DNA of 64,000 nt from Microvelia longipes. Taxonomy: Eukaryota > Arthropoda > Insecta > Hemiptera > Veliidae. Under the pieces are notes generated by a model that saw only the letters and a list, made by a program, of their open reading frames with translations, ran no database searches and was not told the DNA's origin. The stretch is from the NCBI GenBank assembly GCA_018340805.1, contig JACMZG010001908.1, positions 45,235,787 to 45,299,786 on the forward strand. The letters are read 5' to 3'. Each line of letters starts with the position of its first letter. Position 1 is the first letter of the stretch. This document shows positions 36,986 to 48,859 of the stretch, in pieces. The translations under genes and the position numbers were made by a program.

Positions 36986-39900
36986 GTATAAACTTTTTTA
37001 TAAACAACTAAAATATAAATATCTGAAGTGAGATGAATGATTGGAACATCATTTATGCAACTATATTTTAAAGTTTCTAAACTCCCGAACCTAATGTTCA
37101 AGATTATAATTAGTGCTTATAAGTCTTGCCTAAAGTAATGTGAAAATGAGGGGTTGGTTCCAACTCCCACCCTTTTCCCGGTGGGTGAGTCTGGTTCAAC
37201 TACTAGGCTGCAAGTCAGCGCCACTCGTTCCTACATCATGCTTTGTTGGTTTCTATCTGTTGCTGAGCAACAGTCAACAATAATATTGTTTTCAAAAAAC
37301 ATTTTTAACATTTTCTCTTTTATAATAAAAAAAATCTGCTTGGACCCAGAGTGATAGAAATATATAAGGTGGTTCAATTTGGTGCAAAGAAACAAAACGC
37401 ATTGGGTAATTATAACTTAATTTTGGTTAAAGCTGTTTTGTTTATTTTTTTGTGAATGACGTGTGATTTCATTGCAGGAATCGTTATAGGCGGTCAACAT
37501 TGAAAACTTTCTCTTTTTTTGCAATGACGTTGATTCTGGACTATTATCTAATATGTAAAAATAAATTGATTTTATTCATAAAAACCCTCCGATTGAATCA
37601 CCTTATAAACTCTATAAACTTGGCTCAAACAGGTTGCTATAGCTGGTGAATATTAGCAGAGTGCCCGTGAATATTTGGAAGACGAGTCGGCCGAACCCGT
37701 CTACATCCGTTCATCTGCTCTCCATTAAAATCCTTTTGGTCCGCTGCATTTCTTCCCTAAATCCTTGTCCTTTTTCAAACATCAACCAGATCTCATGATA
37801 TTTTCCCTCTTCTATCTTTTCCCTTCGCAAAGTCGTAATCTTGTATTGTATGCCCTTTTTTTATAGAAAGCTTTATTTATTTAATTAGTTTAATTCAAAT
37901 GCTGTTAATGTTTATTCTTTTTGCGTTTTTATAATTTTAATACCAAAATGTTTAATTGAATCATTTTCTCTCTAGTCAACTTTTTTTTACATCTTGTTCA
38001 CGTCTAGTCATTGTTACCGTTAGGTTTTTTATACTTTTTAAATTATACTGTTTCTTAGTATAGGTTTTTTATGTCATATGCCACATTATAATTAGTAACT
38101 GACTCTCAATATTATTTTTTCCAACCAAATGTTTAAATTTAAATGCTCCTAACTTTTAGGTGCTGCCTTGATTATATACTTTGTAACCTATTTCATTTAT
38201 TTATGTTTAAATTATCTACTTAATTGTTTTTTTTTTGTATAAAATCTTATAGAGCGCCTCGCTGTGACAATGCTGTTGAGGGCTCGTATTTGTAAAAATT
38301 TTATTAAATAAATAAAAAAACCCTCCGATTGAAATCACCTTATAAACTCTATAAACTTGGGCTTAACAGGTTGCATATAAGCTGGTGAATATTGCAGAGT
38401 GGCAAGGCATAGTGATATATACTTATTGGCTGAATTTTTAAAAAATTTGAAAAAGTACCCTTACCACCTTCAACTATCTCTATATTCATTCAAGAGAAAC
38501 ACAACAATACCAGCAACTTATATTGTAGAATGTTTAAAACACTAAATCAAAAAACAAAAAATGTGTGGGAAGCCGAAAACAATTGATTTAATATAACCTT
38601 AATTTACTATTGAAGGGTACTATTGAGGTTTCAAATGAGGTTACACAGAGCCCTGAAAATGATATTCAGACCCTGTCAATGTATTGAGATAAGCTACTGC
38701 TCCCTCTGAGTAATATATCTTTATGATGGTAGGATATTGCGGCACTGCAATGCAGATATTCACGGAACTAAAAGTGATAGAATTTCGTCAGGAACCATGT
38801 GAAGGGTGGGAGTTGAACACTGTCTCTTAAGCTACTATATTTCCCAAAGCCTGAACTGATTGTTCCTGTAACTGATATAACAAACTGTGTGTATTACTAG
38901 GTTTGTTCTGCAAGTTTCTTAGTTACACCTGAATAACTTGGAGCTAAAAAAAATAGTTCCAGATTGCATCCAAGGTCCTTACTCCCAATCACTATTACTG
39001 TGTTTTGGTAACGAATCTCGGTGAAAAAGAATCTGACTCTAAACTGCACTGTTTATTCCTCCTAAAGACTGAGAAAGTAGAGCAATAAAGTTCTGGAGGG
39101 AAATCACTCTTATTCACATGTGATAACAATAATTTATGTATTATCGAGAGATATATACTAGAGGAGCATAGCCTATCTTAAATACATTGAAGGCCTTGAA
39201 AACATTTTTAGTGGGGCTCTCAGGGGCACTCTGTGTAACCTCATTGAACCTCCCTCCAAGGGGGAGTTGAGGTTATAATTAATTCAATTTGTTTTGGTGC
39301 TTCCCACAGATTGTTTTGTGTTTTGTGATTGTTTCTTTAAAACATTCTACTATATAGTTTTACTTTTTTTTTGTTCTGTTTATTTTGATGATAATGATAT
39401 CTAATGTGGTCAAGTTTACTTTTTCATGTTTCAAATTCAACCAATAGGGCCCCTTATAAGTATATCTCTATGGATATATTGATGTGTATTTAACATGATT
39501 AAATAAATTTATCCTATTGTAAAAGAGTAGAAGTGGAGTTTATTAAATGGGATACCATCGCCTGTTAAATACTCTGTGAGAACTTAGTGAATGCCTGAAA
39601 TCATGTTATTTGAAACATTTATGGGCCCCCCTTACAATAAGGATTTACAAAGTATTTAGAGATATCCAATGTCTATCTGGTATTGCACCATTTAGGCAGG
39701 CTGAAATACTCCTTATGCAACATTTGGAATTGACCAAGATTGTGCCAAACTATTTATGGAGGAGGCGCTGTAGTCTTAGTAGAGTCTGATTTTGAAATAA
39801 AATTGAAAGCTGCCAATTGTTTATATTATTTTATTGTAGAATTAATAAATTACATTTGTCAAAAACTATAAATAAATAGATTGTATTAACAGATTCTATT

Positions 39901-42900
39901 GACTTTAGCAATTATGATTATACATAAAACAGGGTATTGTTGTATTTTCATTAATTTTTTTATTTAATGGTTTCAGGTAGGCATTTAAGATATAATATAA
40001 ACTGGTGGTAGAAAATCTTGCTGTGGCTAGTGGTACAAAAAACCTAAATACTTAAAATTTAACTTATTTTATTTGTTGTGTTTATGATGTTTTTTGCATT
40101 ATTGCGAAACCTGATTTGTTTGCTTTTGCAGGGATTGAGCATGCTAGTGAGATACGCTTCCGATAGTGGTAAATCCAAGGATGATATAATCAAAGAAGCC
40201 ACTACTCGTCGTAGTGATCCTGTTAAATTTAGATTATTAAAGAATCAACTCACTCTCTATGATTCCAGTCAACAAGAATGTAATTATTATTCATTCATTT
40301 GTAATTTCCCTACCTTCCTTTTTCAGTTAGCTACTGTGTTCATCCCTTATTATTCATATGTTTTCCTATCTTTCCTTGTCCGAGTGCAATGCCCGAGCCC
40401 TGCCTCATCTCCCTGTAGATAGGGATTACTACTTATTTTTTTCTTTATTGAATCCCTTATAAAACCGGGGTGTTTCACCTGGATTGGCAAAAAATGAAAT
40501 TAAAAGACTTTAACAAAAAGTTGTTTGCTTCCAAAAAAAAGTTACTATTGGTTAAAAAATATCAAAAGATTCTAAAACAATGAAGCCAATGAGTTTGTCC
40601 TGAATGTTGAAACCTCATTGATCAACAATATTTTCCCATGCTTGTCAACTGATTCTAACGGTGTGTGTCACACTATAATTGTTTGAGAGTAAAAAGCAAA
40701 AACAAATTGAGATTTTAAGGCATTAAGCGAGCCTGTTTATTTCCTCATTGTAAATATACAAATATTGAATTTAATGTTGTTTGTATGCAGTTAGTAAAGA
40801 GGCAGGATTATTAGAAGAATTTAACTGGTTAGTTGCTTCATTTGTTCTGTTGTGGCACCAGCGCTGCAGTCAACCACCTTTTACTGTTTAGTCTACAATA
40901 TTTACAATATGATCGGTGTAGGAGATTTTTTGAAATATTATGTTGTCCGTCATTTATAAAGGTTATTATGTGGCAGCAATGCATACAAACAATAAAATGA
41001 TTTTTTATTGTTTTATTTTAGACTAAAATAAATAACACAGAGATGTTTCTTTCAGGGACTATAGCATTACTTAAACAGTAAAGACTGTCGACTCAATGGT
41101 GGGGAAAATTTTGGATTCTGGTCGACCACGTAGCGCGGCGAGGGACCTACTTTCAATTGATGGACGTGTTTGATTTCCCCGCTTTTTGCCCACGTCAGTT
41201 TGAAATTTAATGATTTGTACTTTGTGATTAGTTATTCTTCTAACTAACCCTACACTTAATCTTACACAGACGCTTCTAATTATTTAAGTTTTTTCATTCA
41301 AGTAATTTATTTATGATGATTTCCAATCAGGTTAATTAATGAAATAGTGTCTAAAGTTTACACGTGGTAAGATAGTTTTGCATTTAATGACAGCCTGGTA
41401 TTATTCATTACATCAGGAAGATGCGCACATGTTGATTAAATGTAATTACCTGATAAAAATCGACTAAATCAATAAATTAATAAATGAAATTTACCACTTA
41501 TCTGCCATGAGTAGCGTTTCTCTGAAAGTTTAAAAAAGTTTCAATTTAACTTTTAGTTTCAGAATTTTTGAAATACGACATGCAAACGGCAAACCTGTTT
41601 TTGGTGAAAAATCCATCAGGAAAACAATAATTTATATATTAATTAATAAATTAGGCTGTCTACTTAAGAATCGCCATGGTATTTCATAAATTTAAATAAT
41701 AAAACTATAATCAGTCATTTTTGGAAAGCTATTGGGTTAGTTCATGAGTGTCCGCCCGGTACGCCGCAGCGGTATTTTAGTAGCTTACGATAAATCGAAT
41801 CCCCAAACTTTTCCTATTTTTAAGTTAACCCCCCCTGGTTTCTTTACACAATATTTTGACAGTTGACATTCATCTTTTATTTATCTGTTGCTATCTTATC
41901 AACTGGCGGCCATTTTGAATAATCAAGTTTTCTTGATTTGAAAACTGCACCTACTTTTAGAGGGGAGTTGGCTCCCTTGTTATTCTTTTCCACTCTAATT
42001 AGCACAAATAAAGATTGTTAGTTCATTGTTGGAGCCGTATTATATTTTTTTAGTTTGGGGGTATAGTATGACACACAGTCAGTATTTTTACAATCAGTTG
42101 ACAGCATGGGAAATAATGGGATGGAGCCAATGAGGTTAGATCCTGCATGTTAAGCTGCACACCACAATTTTATATCAGGGCCACCTCATTTGTTCCTCAA
42201 CACTATTGTCCCACGGTGTCAATTGTTTTAACCGCGTAACATTCTATAAATTGAGCATATTTTTTTAGTAAGATAAGATAAAGATATCTTATCTTATTTT
42301 TTTAGTATGAATTTTGTTTATTTTTTTTAGACATGAAAGAGTTTGTTTTTATTGAAGGATATTTTTTTTTTGGTTTAGGTATATTATTTTTATTCTTTTG
42401 CAGGTTTGTCAAAGATACATACAAAAAAGTCAATATTTAATCATAGCTGTATGAAAGACCTTGTTCATAACAATGATAAATTGATTTTGACTTATTGCAA
42501 CCAATGTCTGATAATTGATGGACTTTACTCTCCATTGATTTTGCATTTAACATTTTTGTTTGTTTTTAGGAAGATTTAACAGCTCTTTCTCCAGCATCTG
42601 AAGAAGATATTGCAGAAAGGCATGCCATCGTTGCTAAGAGAACTAAAAATGCCATGCAGTCTGGCACTGCCAATACTCATGATTTTGAACTTCATTTTGA
42701 TACAAAAGAGCGCTGGGAAAATCCCCTCATGGGCTGGTCATCAACGTTAGTATTGCTAAATTTCTCCTGAATTATCTGTTTCAGGTGTTTTAAAGACTTT
42801 CCGAGTGGTTCATACAGAGTTGTCTGTTATCATCGTAGCTCTCAGTGTATTTATGCTAGAGAGTTGAAACTTGGTACAAAAATCAATCTTTAGGTCTTGT

Positions 42901-45900
42901 TGTGTTATCTAGAAAATATTTTTTTATGTCATCAACAGAGAATTAGACAGCAACAATTTTTGAAAACTTATAAAATACAAAAGAATATTTTAATCAATTT
43001 AAAGTCCAATACCCATGATGTTATATACTAGACTAAAGAAAACAGAAAAACCTCCTAGATTAATAATTATTTATCCTAAACAAAGTGAGTAGATAAGCTA
43101 TTGTATGGCAAGAGGCAGGACAGGAAACATTGCTCACACATAAGATTTTTATATACCTTGGCTTGCCCTCTGCAGGTAATTTTATAACCTTCCCTTGCCT
43201 TTAGCTTGGAGGCTAAATTTATTTCTAGTCAGTAAAATTTAATTTTCAGCCTAAATAAATAAATAAAATGGCTTTATTAGACATAATAAGAGAAAGTACA
43301 AAGAAATTGGGATCGCACTCAAAAGCCGGTTAGAGTATGATAAGGGACCCACCCGCAAAATCAAAACAAATAAATTTCCCTACATTTTTCGACATTATTT
43401 GAAACATAAAATAATTAAATACATCTATTCTCGGGTATGGAGAAAGGCTTTGGAACATTGAATGGGGCATATAAGGGAGATTAAGACAATTAAGTATCAA
43501 ATAAGTAGGTTCTAAGTGGTTTACTTTAAATTAATAACACAAGGTAATAATAATATAATATACAGGGTGACTTACTCTTAATGGGACAAAATGAAAATCT
43601 TGATTCTATGGACCAGGATGAACAAAAAATGTCATGTAAGCATAGGGTCGATTCTCAATAGTTCTCTAGAAAAATCGATATATCGAATTATTCGATACTT
43701 TACTATCTAATTCTCTAAAACGATCTACAACTTGAAAACTACTAAAGCTAAAGAGATGCGGTTTTCACTAATCTCAAGGACATTAAATTCCCTTTAAATG
43801 GTATATTTATGTCGCAATCATCACAATTTAAACTTTAATTTATTTGCATTTAAAATAAAAATTTTTATTAGTACTAAAAATGTAAAAAAATTTTAAATGC
43901 CAAATCTTCGATATTTGTCACTCATAGTTGAAACCTAAAAATCTTAAAACAGCCTCATTCCATACTCTTTAAAATGATATAACATAATCTATGCTTGTTA
44001 TTAACTTTAACGAGATATTCTTAAAAAACTTGATGTAAGTCGCTTCGATTCTAAATTATTCACTATGTAAACAAAGACATTTACATTTAAATTATTTCAA
44101 TTTGATTTACAAAATAACTTTATTTTATTAGTTATAACTATATTATTAATTATTCTATGTTTGTTAATCATAGAAAATAATCAACCCCTCCTCTACTCCC
44201 ATATAGCTTTAAAAAACTATTTAAGTCTCTTATAATAAACAAATGCAACAAAAACATTTCTTGAAGAATTTTGTTGAAAGAATACAAAGTAATGGGTATA
44301 TTTATACATAATTAAATATAAATAAATAATTAACTTTTTTACTGCAAGGAGAATTAAAAATCAATCTTCATGTAAAGAAAGAGAGAATTCAAATCTTTCC
44401 TCCTTCAACTCTAATACATAGTCTACATCTTCTTAAAACTAATCGTGTAGCTTTTTCATTTGTGCTGCAGTTATTGCAGCTCTGACTCATGCACTTTTAG
44501 ATCAGGTCATCTCGATTTTGTGGGGCTTGCCTGTATACTTATCTTTATTGCGCCCAGAGAAAAAATCTAGAGGTGTAAGATCAGGAGATCTCAGGGCCAG
44601 GCTATGGTCCTCTCGTCCAATCCAGCGATTGGGATAATTTTCATTCAGCCCCACAAATCGAGATGACCTGATGCTAAAAGTGCATGAGTCTGTGCATTTG
44701 AGCTGCAATAACTGCAGCACAAATTGAAAAAGCTACACAAATCAGTGTTAAGAAGATGTAGACTATGTATTAGAGTTGAAGGAGGAAGATTTGAATCACC
44801 TCTTATGATTTACATGAAGATTGATTTTTAATTCTCTTGCAGTAAAAGTTAATATTTAATTTATTATTATTTATTATGGATAAATATTTACCCATTACTT
44901 TGTATTCTTTCAACAAAATTCTTCAAGAAATGTTTTGTTGGCATTTGTTTTATTATAAGAGACTTAAATTAAGTTTTTTCAGCTATATGGGAGTGGAGGG
45001 GGGTTGATTATTTTCTATGATTAACAAAACATGAATAATTAATAATATAGTTATAACTAATAAAATAAAGTTTATTTGTAAATCAAATTGAAATAATTTA
45101 AATGTAAATGTCTTTGTTTACATAGTGAATAATTTAGAATCTAAGCGACTTACATCAAGTTTTTTAAGAATTATTCGGTTAAAGTTAATAACAAGCCATA
45201 GTTTATGTTATATCATTTTAAAGGGTATGGAATGAGGCTGTTTTTAAGATTTTTAGGTTTCAACTATGAGTGAAACAATATCGAAGATTTTGGCATTAAA
45301 ATTTTTTACATTTTTAGTACTAATTAAAATTTTTATTTTAAATGCAATAAATTAAAGTTTAATGTGATGATTGCGACATAAGTATACCATTTTAAAGGGA
45401 ATTTAATGTCCTTTGGAATAGTGAAAACCGCATCTCTTAGCTTAGTAGTTTTCAAGTTGTAGATCGTTTTAGAGAATTAGATAGTAAAGTATCGAATAAT
45501 TCGATATATCGATTTTTCTAGAGAACTATTGAGAATTGACCTATGCTTACATGACATTTTTTGTTCATCCTGGTCCATAGAATCAAGATTTTCATTTTGT
45601 CCATTAAGAGTAAGTCACCTGTATATTTAAATCATTATTGCTTTCAATTCCCTTATATATGCCCTACTAAAAGCACCAAAGCCTTTCTTCCAACCCAATA
45701 AAGGGTAGTATGATATTCTTCTAGGGCGGGTCCCTTATATACTCTTACCCATTGTAGATAGTATGATAAGCAGTGAATTCTCAACCTTTTTTTACTATTG
45801 CCCCTTTTAAGTACCTTGCGTGTATCATCGCCCCCTATCTATAAGGTGATAAACCAAGTATCCAAATACCTTGCTAATTATCTTTGTATAGCAATACATT

Positions 45901-48331
45901 ATTTAATTGCTTGTGTTAATATTCTAACTTAAGGAAATTAAACAACTAAAAACCTAATATTACACATATTTAGTATATTTAATAAAATTGAATATGTTTA
46001 TATACTGACTGGACTAAAAAAAAGGATTTTTAGAGGGCTTGTAGTGTTTACCTCCACTAATTTTGCCACAAACGTCTTCTCTTTAACCCCATAATAATGA
46101 ATTACGTAAAGTTGTCAAAAAACAACTGTTTTAAAGACCAACATTTTTTTACATCGTAGCACCACTTTGTGTCATTATCGGTCTTGTAGCCATAAGTATT
46201 ATTTTTTTCAAAAATTTCGTTTTTTGGCCCCGCAAACCACACCTAATTATCTCTAGCTGGGGCAGCACCTCAGGCGCTCAAAAACTTGTTTTTTGGCTCA
46301 CTCTGTACATACTCAGTGGCTCAATACAACTGATATCAGTTAAGTTGAAATAATATGTCTCTACATTTGCCAATAACTCCCATCATTCCCCAAACGTCTC
46401 ATCGCCCCTAATTACTCACTGCCCGCTTACTTCCCTGAATTCTTCAAGCGCCCCCTAGGGGGGTGCTAGCGCCCACGTTGAGAACCACTGTAATAAGGGA
46501 CCACCCTTCATTTAAAGTAAAACCTAATTATTTGATACATGATTGTCTTAATCTCCCTTATATATGCCCTACTCAAAGCCCCAATGCCTTTCTACTAACC
46601 CGAGAATGAATGTTTTTATTTATTTTGTTTGAATAATTTTTGTATGTCAAAAATTTGTAGGAAAATTTATTTGTTTTGATTATGCGGGAGGGTCCCTAAT
46701 CATGCTCTAACCCAAAAGCCTACTTCAGGGTCATTTTTATGACCGTTAGGAGGGGGGTTACATTGTTTTAGATTATAATAAATAAATTTAAATCATTCTT
46801 TTTTTCTAAAGAGACTACACTAGTCTCTTGAAGAGTATTATTTTTTTCTTAGTAATTGAATTGTTGGACAAACAATTGGACTCTGCAAATGGTTCTTAAA
46901 TATGAGGCTAAAGTGTGACAATTCTCTACTGTGGGATCATCTAAAATTATTAGATATTCTCTTTCAGAGAGCATTTTTTCTTAAAATGTGTGAATCTAAA
47001 CTCTGCTAAATCTAGCCAGATGGCTACAAAGTGGAGATTGTCCTCAATGGCATTCATATTGCAAAGAGAGCATCTGTGGTATGTTCTACCATAGGAGCAG
47101 TTAACAGATAGAAGCTGGCCTCTGGCCTTCAGAACCCATCCTGCTACAAATCAGTCTTTTATTGTCCAGATATATTTTGGGACTGGCTTGTTTTGGAATA
47201 AATAGTAAAAATGGCCATGACATAGGGATTGTCTTATTTAAAGCTTCAAGTCTATCAGCCAGTTCTACCTTTGCTACCATGTGCATGAGCTGGCTCTTAA
47301 GTTCCTACACTTTGAGCACACTCACATCTAAATTAATGTCATGCAGTTGACAATCTTACCCATTTGGCACACCAATAAATCTTTCTTGTAATTATTTCTT
47401 TGGCTAAAAATATGGTTAATCTGTCATCATCAATTTGTAAAGTTTTTAAGATATAATTAAAGTGAAGTTTTATAGTTGTAACATATTAAGGGTTAAAACA
47501 TAGTTAGGAGTGTTGTATGGAAGAGCAAATAATTTTTGATATAAATTCTTAAATTTTTTTCTACTTCATCTTATTTTAAAAAACCCCAGACCTGGGCTCC
47601 ATAAGTCATCACAGATTGTGAAACTGCTCTGAACACTCTTAGTTTTTGACCGAAGGGGAGTTTTCGGTTGAAAAATGTTTTCCACACTTTTAATGGTTAG
47701 TTTAGCAGCAGTTAGTTTCTCTTGGAAATTACTTTTTAGAGAGAGACTGTGAGATAAGGTTACACCTAAGTACTCATATTGCTTTACAATTTCTATTTTT
47801 TCATTTTTAAACCAAAATTTGTAATTTTTTGTCACTTGACCTTTGCTTCCAAAAATTACAATTTTAGATTTACCACAAGGTTCCATAACTCACAGTATCT
47901 CTCCAAATCTCTTATCATATTTCTCAATGTGACAATATTCGGAGCCATCAATACATGATCATTTGCGTACAATAGAACTTTTATTAACCATTTACCTATA
48001 TTGATGCTCCCCTGATAAAGCATCCTCAAGGTCATGAATAATAGGGAAAACAGTATGCCCGAAAGTAAACATCCCTGTCAGAGGCCAGCGTGTGTAAGAA
48101 AGCTTTCCAGCTTAATGGTTAATTTTACTGTCAAATTTCAGCGGAGATCCCCTGTCTAACATGACTGTCAGCTTTGCGAGTCCAGCTGATGCTGTGCGTT
48201 ATGCTGAACGTCAAGGTTGGAATTGGGAATTGGAAGAATCTGCGACAAAGAAAATAGAAAAACCTCTGAAACCAAAGAGCTATGCTGAGAATTTTAACTG
48301 GAAATTAAGAACTCGTGTGTCTACCAAGTAA
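36942..48331 (+). CDS. NDUFS4: NADH dehydrogenase [ubiquinone] iron-sulfur protein 4, mitochondrial (complex I 18 kDa subunit)
   Basis: Exons 36942-36985, 40140-40279, 42574-42745 and 48142-48331 give 181 residues, close to fly and mammalian NDUFS4 (about 175-183). The N-terminus (MIKLWNIQQVRSCG) is basic/hydrophobic, like a mitochondrial targeting peptide. Family signatures: NAMQSG, FDTKERWENPLMGWSS, DPLSNMTVSF, AVRYAERQGW, SYAENFNW and the C-terminal RTRVSTK, which in mammals carries a kinase site. NDUFS4 is an accessory subunit on the matrix arm of complex I needed for assembly and stability; it has no catalytic residue. Oddity: at exons 2 and 3 the nearest AG (exon start 40132 or 42570) gives an immediate stop, so the frame needs AGs 8 and 4 bases further on. 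Alternatively translation may start at ATG 40084, which is open into exon 2. Confidence 0.85.
37581..38402 (+). mobile_element. 5'-truncated LINE tail flanked by an 83-bp duplication
   Basis: The sequence AAACCCTCCGATTGAA...CTGGTGAATATT...GCAGAGTG occurs at 37581-37663 and again, slightly diverged, at 38318-38402. Between them lie about 650 bases ending TTTATTAAATAAATAAAA, a typical non-LTR 3' tail placed directly against the second copy. I read this as target-primed insertion with an unusually long target duplication. No ORF remains, so the LINE clade is unknown. In NDUFS4 intron 1. Confidence 0.6.
38518..39365. mobile_element. Foldback/TIR element, about 220-bp diverged arms
   Basis: TAGAATGTTTAAAACA, GTGGGAAGC, ATGAGGTTACACAGAG and CAATGTATT at 38.52-38.70 kb recur inverted and in reverse order at 39.19-39.36 kb (ACTCTGTGTAACCTCATTG, GCTTCCCAC, AAAACATTCTA). 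The centre is unique and non-coding. In NDUFS4 intron 1. Confidence 0.65.
40140..40279 (+). CDS. NDUFS4: NDUFS4 exon 2
   Basis: Encodes SMLVRYASDSGKSKDDIIKE through LLKNQLTLYDSSQQE, the variable N-terminal part of the mature protein. Donor GAAT|gtaatt, phase 1. The upstream acceptor tttgcag at 40125-40131 is stronger but out of frame with exon 1. Confidence 0.7.
40578..42150. repeat. Possible TIR-type element in NDUFS4 intron 2
   Basis: TTCCCATGCTTGTCAACTGATT...TGTGTGTCACACTATA near 40.63-40.68 kb recurs inverted as TATAGTATGACACACAGTCA...AATCAGTTGACAGCATGGGAA near 42.06-42.11 kb. Limits and class are unclear. Confidence 0.35.
42574..42745 (+). CDS. NDUFS4: NDUFS4 exon 3
   Basis: LTALSPASEEDIAERHAIVA, then KRTKNAMQSG and FDTKERWENPLMGWSS, the most conserved block of the family. 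Donor AC|gttagt, phase 2. The exon could begin at 42570 (adding Glu-Asp) if exon 2 ended in phase 0. Confidence 0.85.
42800..42935 (+). repeat. Dispersed repeat family A, copy 4
   Basis: CCGAGTGGTTCATACAGAGT, ATCGTAGCTCTCAGTGTATT, GCTAGAGAGTTGAAACTTGG and TCAATCTTTAGGTC occur in the family order, immediately after NDUFS4 exon 3. Confidence 0.6.
43563..45621. mobile_element. Mariner-type foldback element: 2-kb palindrome with TA target duplication
   Basis: The ends read CAGGGTGACTTACTCTTAATG and, inverted, CAGGTGACTTACTCTTAATGG, each flanked by TA (43561-43562, 45622-45623), the target of IS630/Tc1/mariner transposases. The two arms remain near-identical inverted copies for about 1 kb each (e.g. 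TCGATATATCGAATTATTCG; AAATGTCTTTGTTTACATAG). They meet around a short centre holding a transposase fragment on the minus strand. Small deletions separate the arms. Confidence 0.85.
44502..44720 (-). pseudogene. DDE transposase C-terminal fragment (mariner/Tc-like)
   Basis: The frame contains LNENYPNRWIGREDHSLALR followed by SPDLTPLDFF and a degenerate WG-lacking NKDKYTGKP. The RWIGR...RSPDLTPLDFFLWG signature is the C-terminal catalytic block of insect mariner/IS630-type transposases. Only this piece survives at the palindrome centre. It is inactive. Confidence 0.7.
45771..46490. mobile_element. hAT-like non-autonomous element
   Basis: Begins CAGTGAATTCTCAACCTTTTT and ends CACGTTGAGAACCACTG, so its termini are inverted CAGTG(G/A)TTCTCAAC, typical of hAT elements. 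GCGCCCCCTAGGGGGGTGCTAGCG lies subterminally as two short palindromic blocks. Flanks ATGATAAG (left) and TAATAAGG (right) look like a decayed 8-bp duplication within the older repeat's ATGATAAGGGACC. No transposase ORF. Confidence 0.65.
46960..48115 (-). pseudogene. Non-LTR retrotransposon RT fragment, decayed
   Basis: Read on the minus strand, segments in correct order are GILFSLFFMTLRMLYQGSIN, LLYANDHVLMAPNIVTLR (the RT catalytic box, with YAND for YADD), KSKIVIFGSKGQ, KIEIVKQYEYLGVTLSHSLS and, beyond several frameshifts, a Cys-containing C-terminal segment near 47.05 kb. YANDH and the stops show it is inactive. It abuts NDUFS4 exon 4 and is antisense to that gene. Confidence 0.75.
48142..48331 (+). 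CDS. NDUFS4: NDUFS4 exon 4 (C-terminus)
   Basis: Completes Thr119 and reads GDPLSNMTVSFASPADAVRY to RTRVSTK and TAA. Acceptor caaatttcag. Confidence 0.92.
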
Positions 48332-48502
48332 AAAAACAAAACTAGATCCTCATTCTCTATTTGTTGAAATATGTACAGTGTTATAAATAATTTTAAATTA
48401 ATTATAGATATTTAAAGTCAAATATTTGTTTTTTTATGTTTTTACTTCTTTTATGTTTTAGACAATTTAAACCATATTGTTGGTTTAAATTGTCTATAAA
48501 CT

Positions 48503-48508
48503 AATAAA
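48503..48508 (+). terminator. Poly(A) signal AATAAA of NDUFS4
   Basis: First clear AATAAA downstream of the stop, 172 bases away. It follows an inverted repeat (AGACAATTTAAACCATA / GGTTTAAATTGTCTATAA, about 48460-48498). Confidence 0.45.
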
Positions 48509-48859
48509 AACCTAAACTTGTTTAACATAATTAAGTTTATAGTTGTAGCTCAAATTTTTTGGTTATTACAGAATATATTGGTGGTTATTATCAATGTTTT
48601 CCAACATGAAGCTGTTAATTTCATTATGAAAACAAATCAAGTTTTTTAATTTATTCATTTAGAAATTTCCATATATTGTGGTGTATGCCACTTAGTTATA
48701 TGGCAAACTAAAATTGGACAATGCCTTCTTATGTTTATATTAAGTTTAATGGAAATAATTAAAAAAAAATTACATTTACTGAATAAATAATATATTTTAA
48801 ATCATACAAAAATAAGACTAGAAAATGAAACTCTATCTAGTTAACAAAGAAAATATCAT

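Larger units (their letters stand above)
43260..46740. mobile_element. Old inverted-repeat element holding two younger insertions
   Basis: Sequence at 43.30-43.54 kb (AGTATGATAAGGGACCCACC, AAACAAATAAATTTCCCTAC, GCATATAAGGGAGATTAAGA) recurs inverted at 46.50-46.72 kb, and a second inverted copy of part of it lies at 45.64-45.77 kb. The interior is split by a mariner-type palindrome (43563-45621) and a hAT-like element (45771-46490). Nesting shows this is the oldest layer. In NDUFS4 intron 3. Confidence 0.6.

Noticed and set aside
40790..40832. Mini-exon between NDUFS4 exons 2 and 3
   Set aside because: Acceptor and GT exist, but joining it leads to an in-frame stop in exon 3.
42403..42580. 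Open stretch after cttttgcag as an extra NDUFS4 exon
   Set aside because: Contains no family-like sequence, runs to the next acceptor without a usable donor, and would insert residues absent from all NDUFS4 proteins I know.
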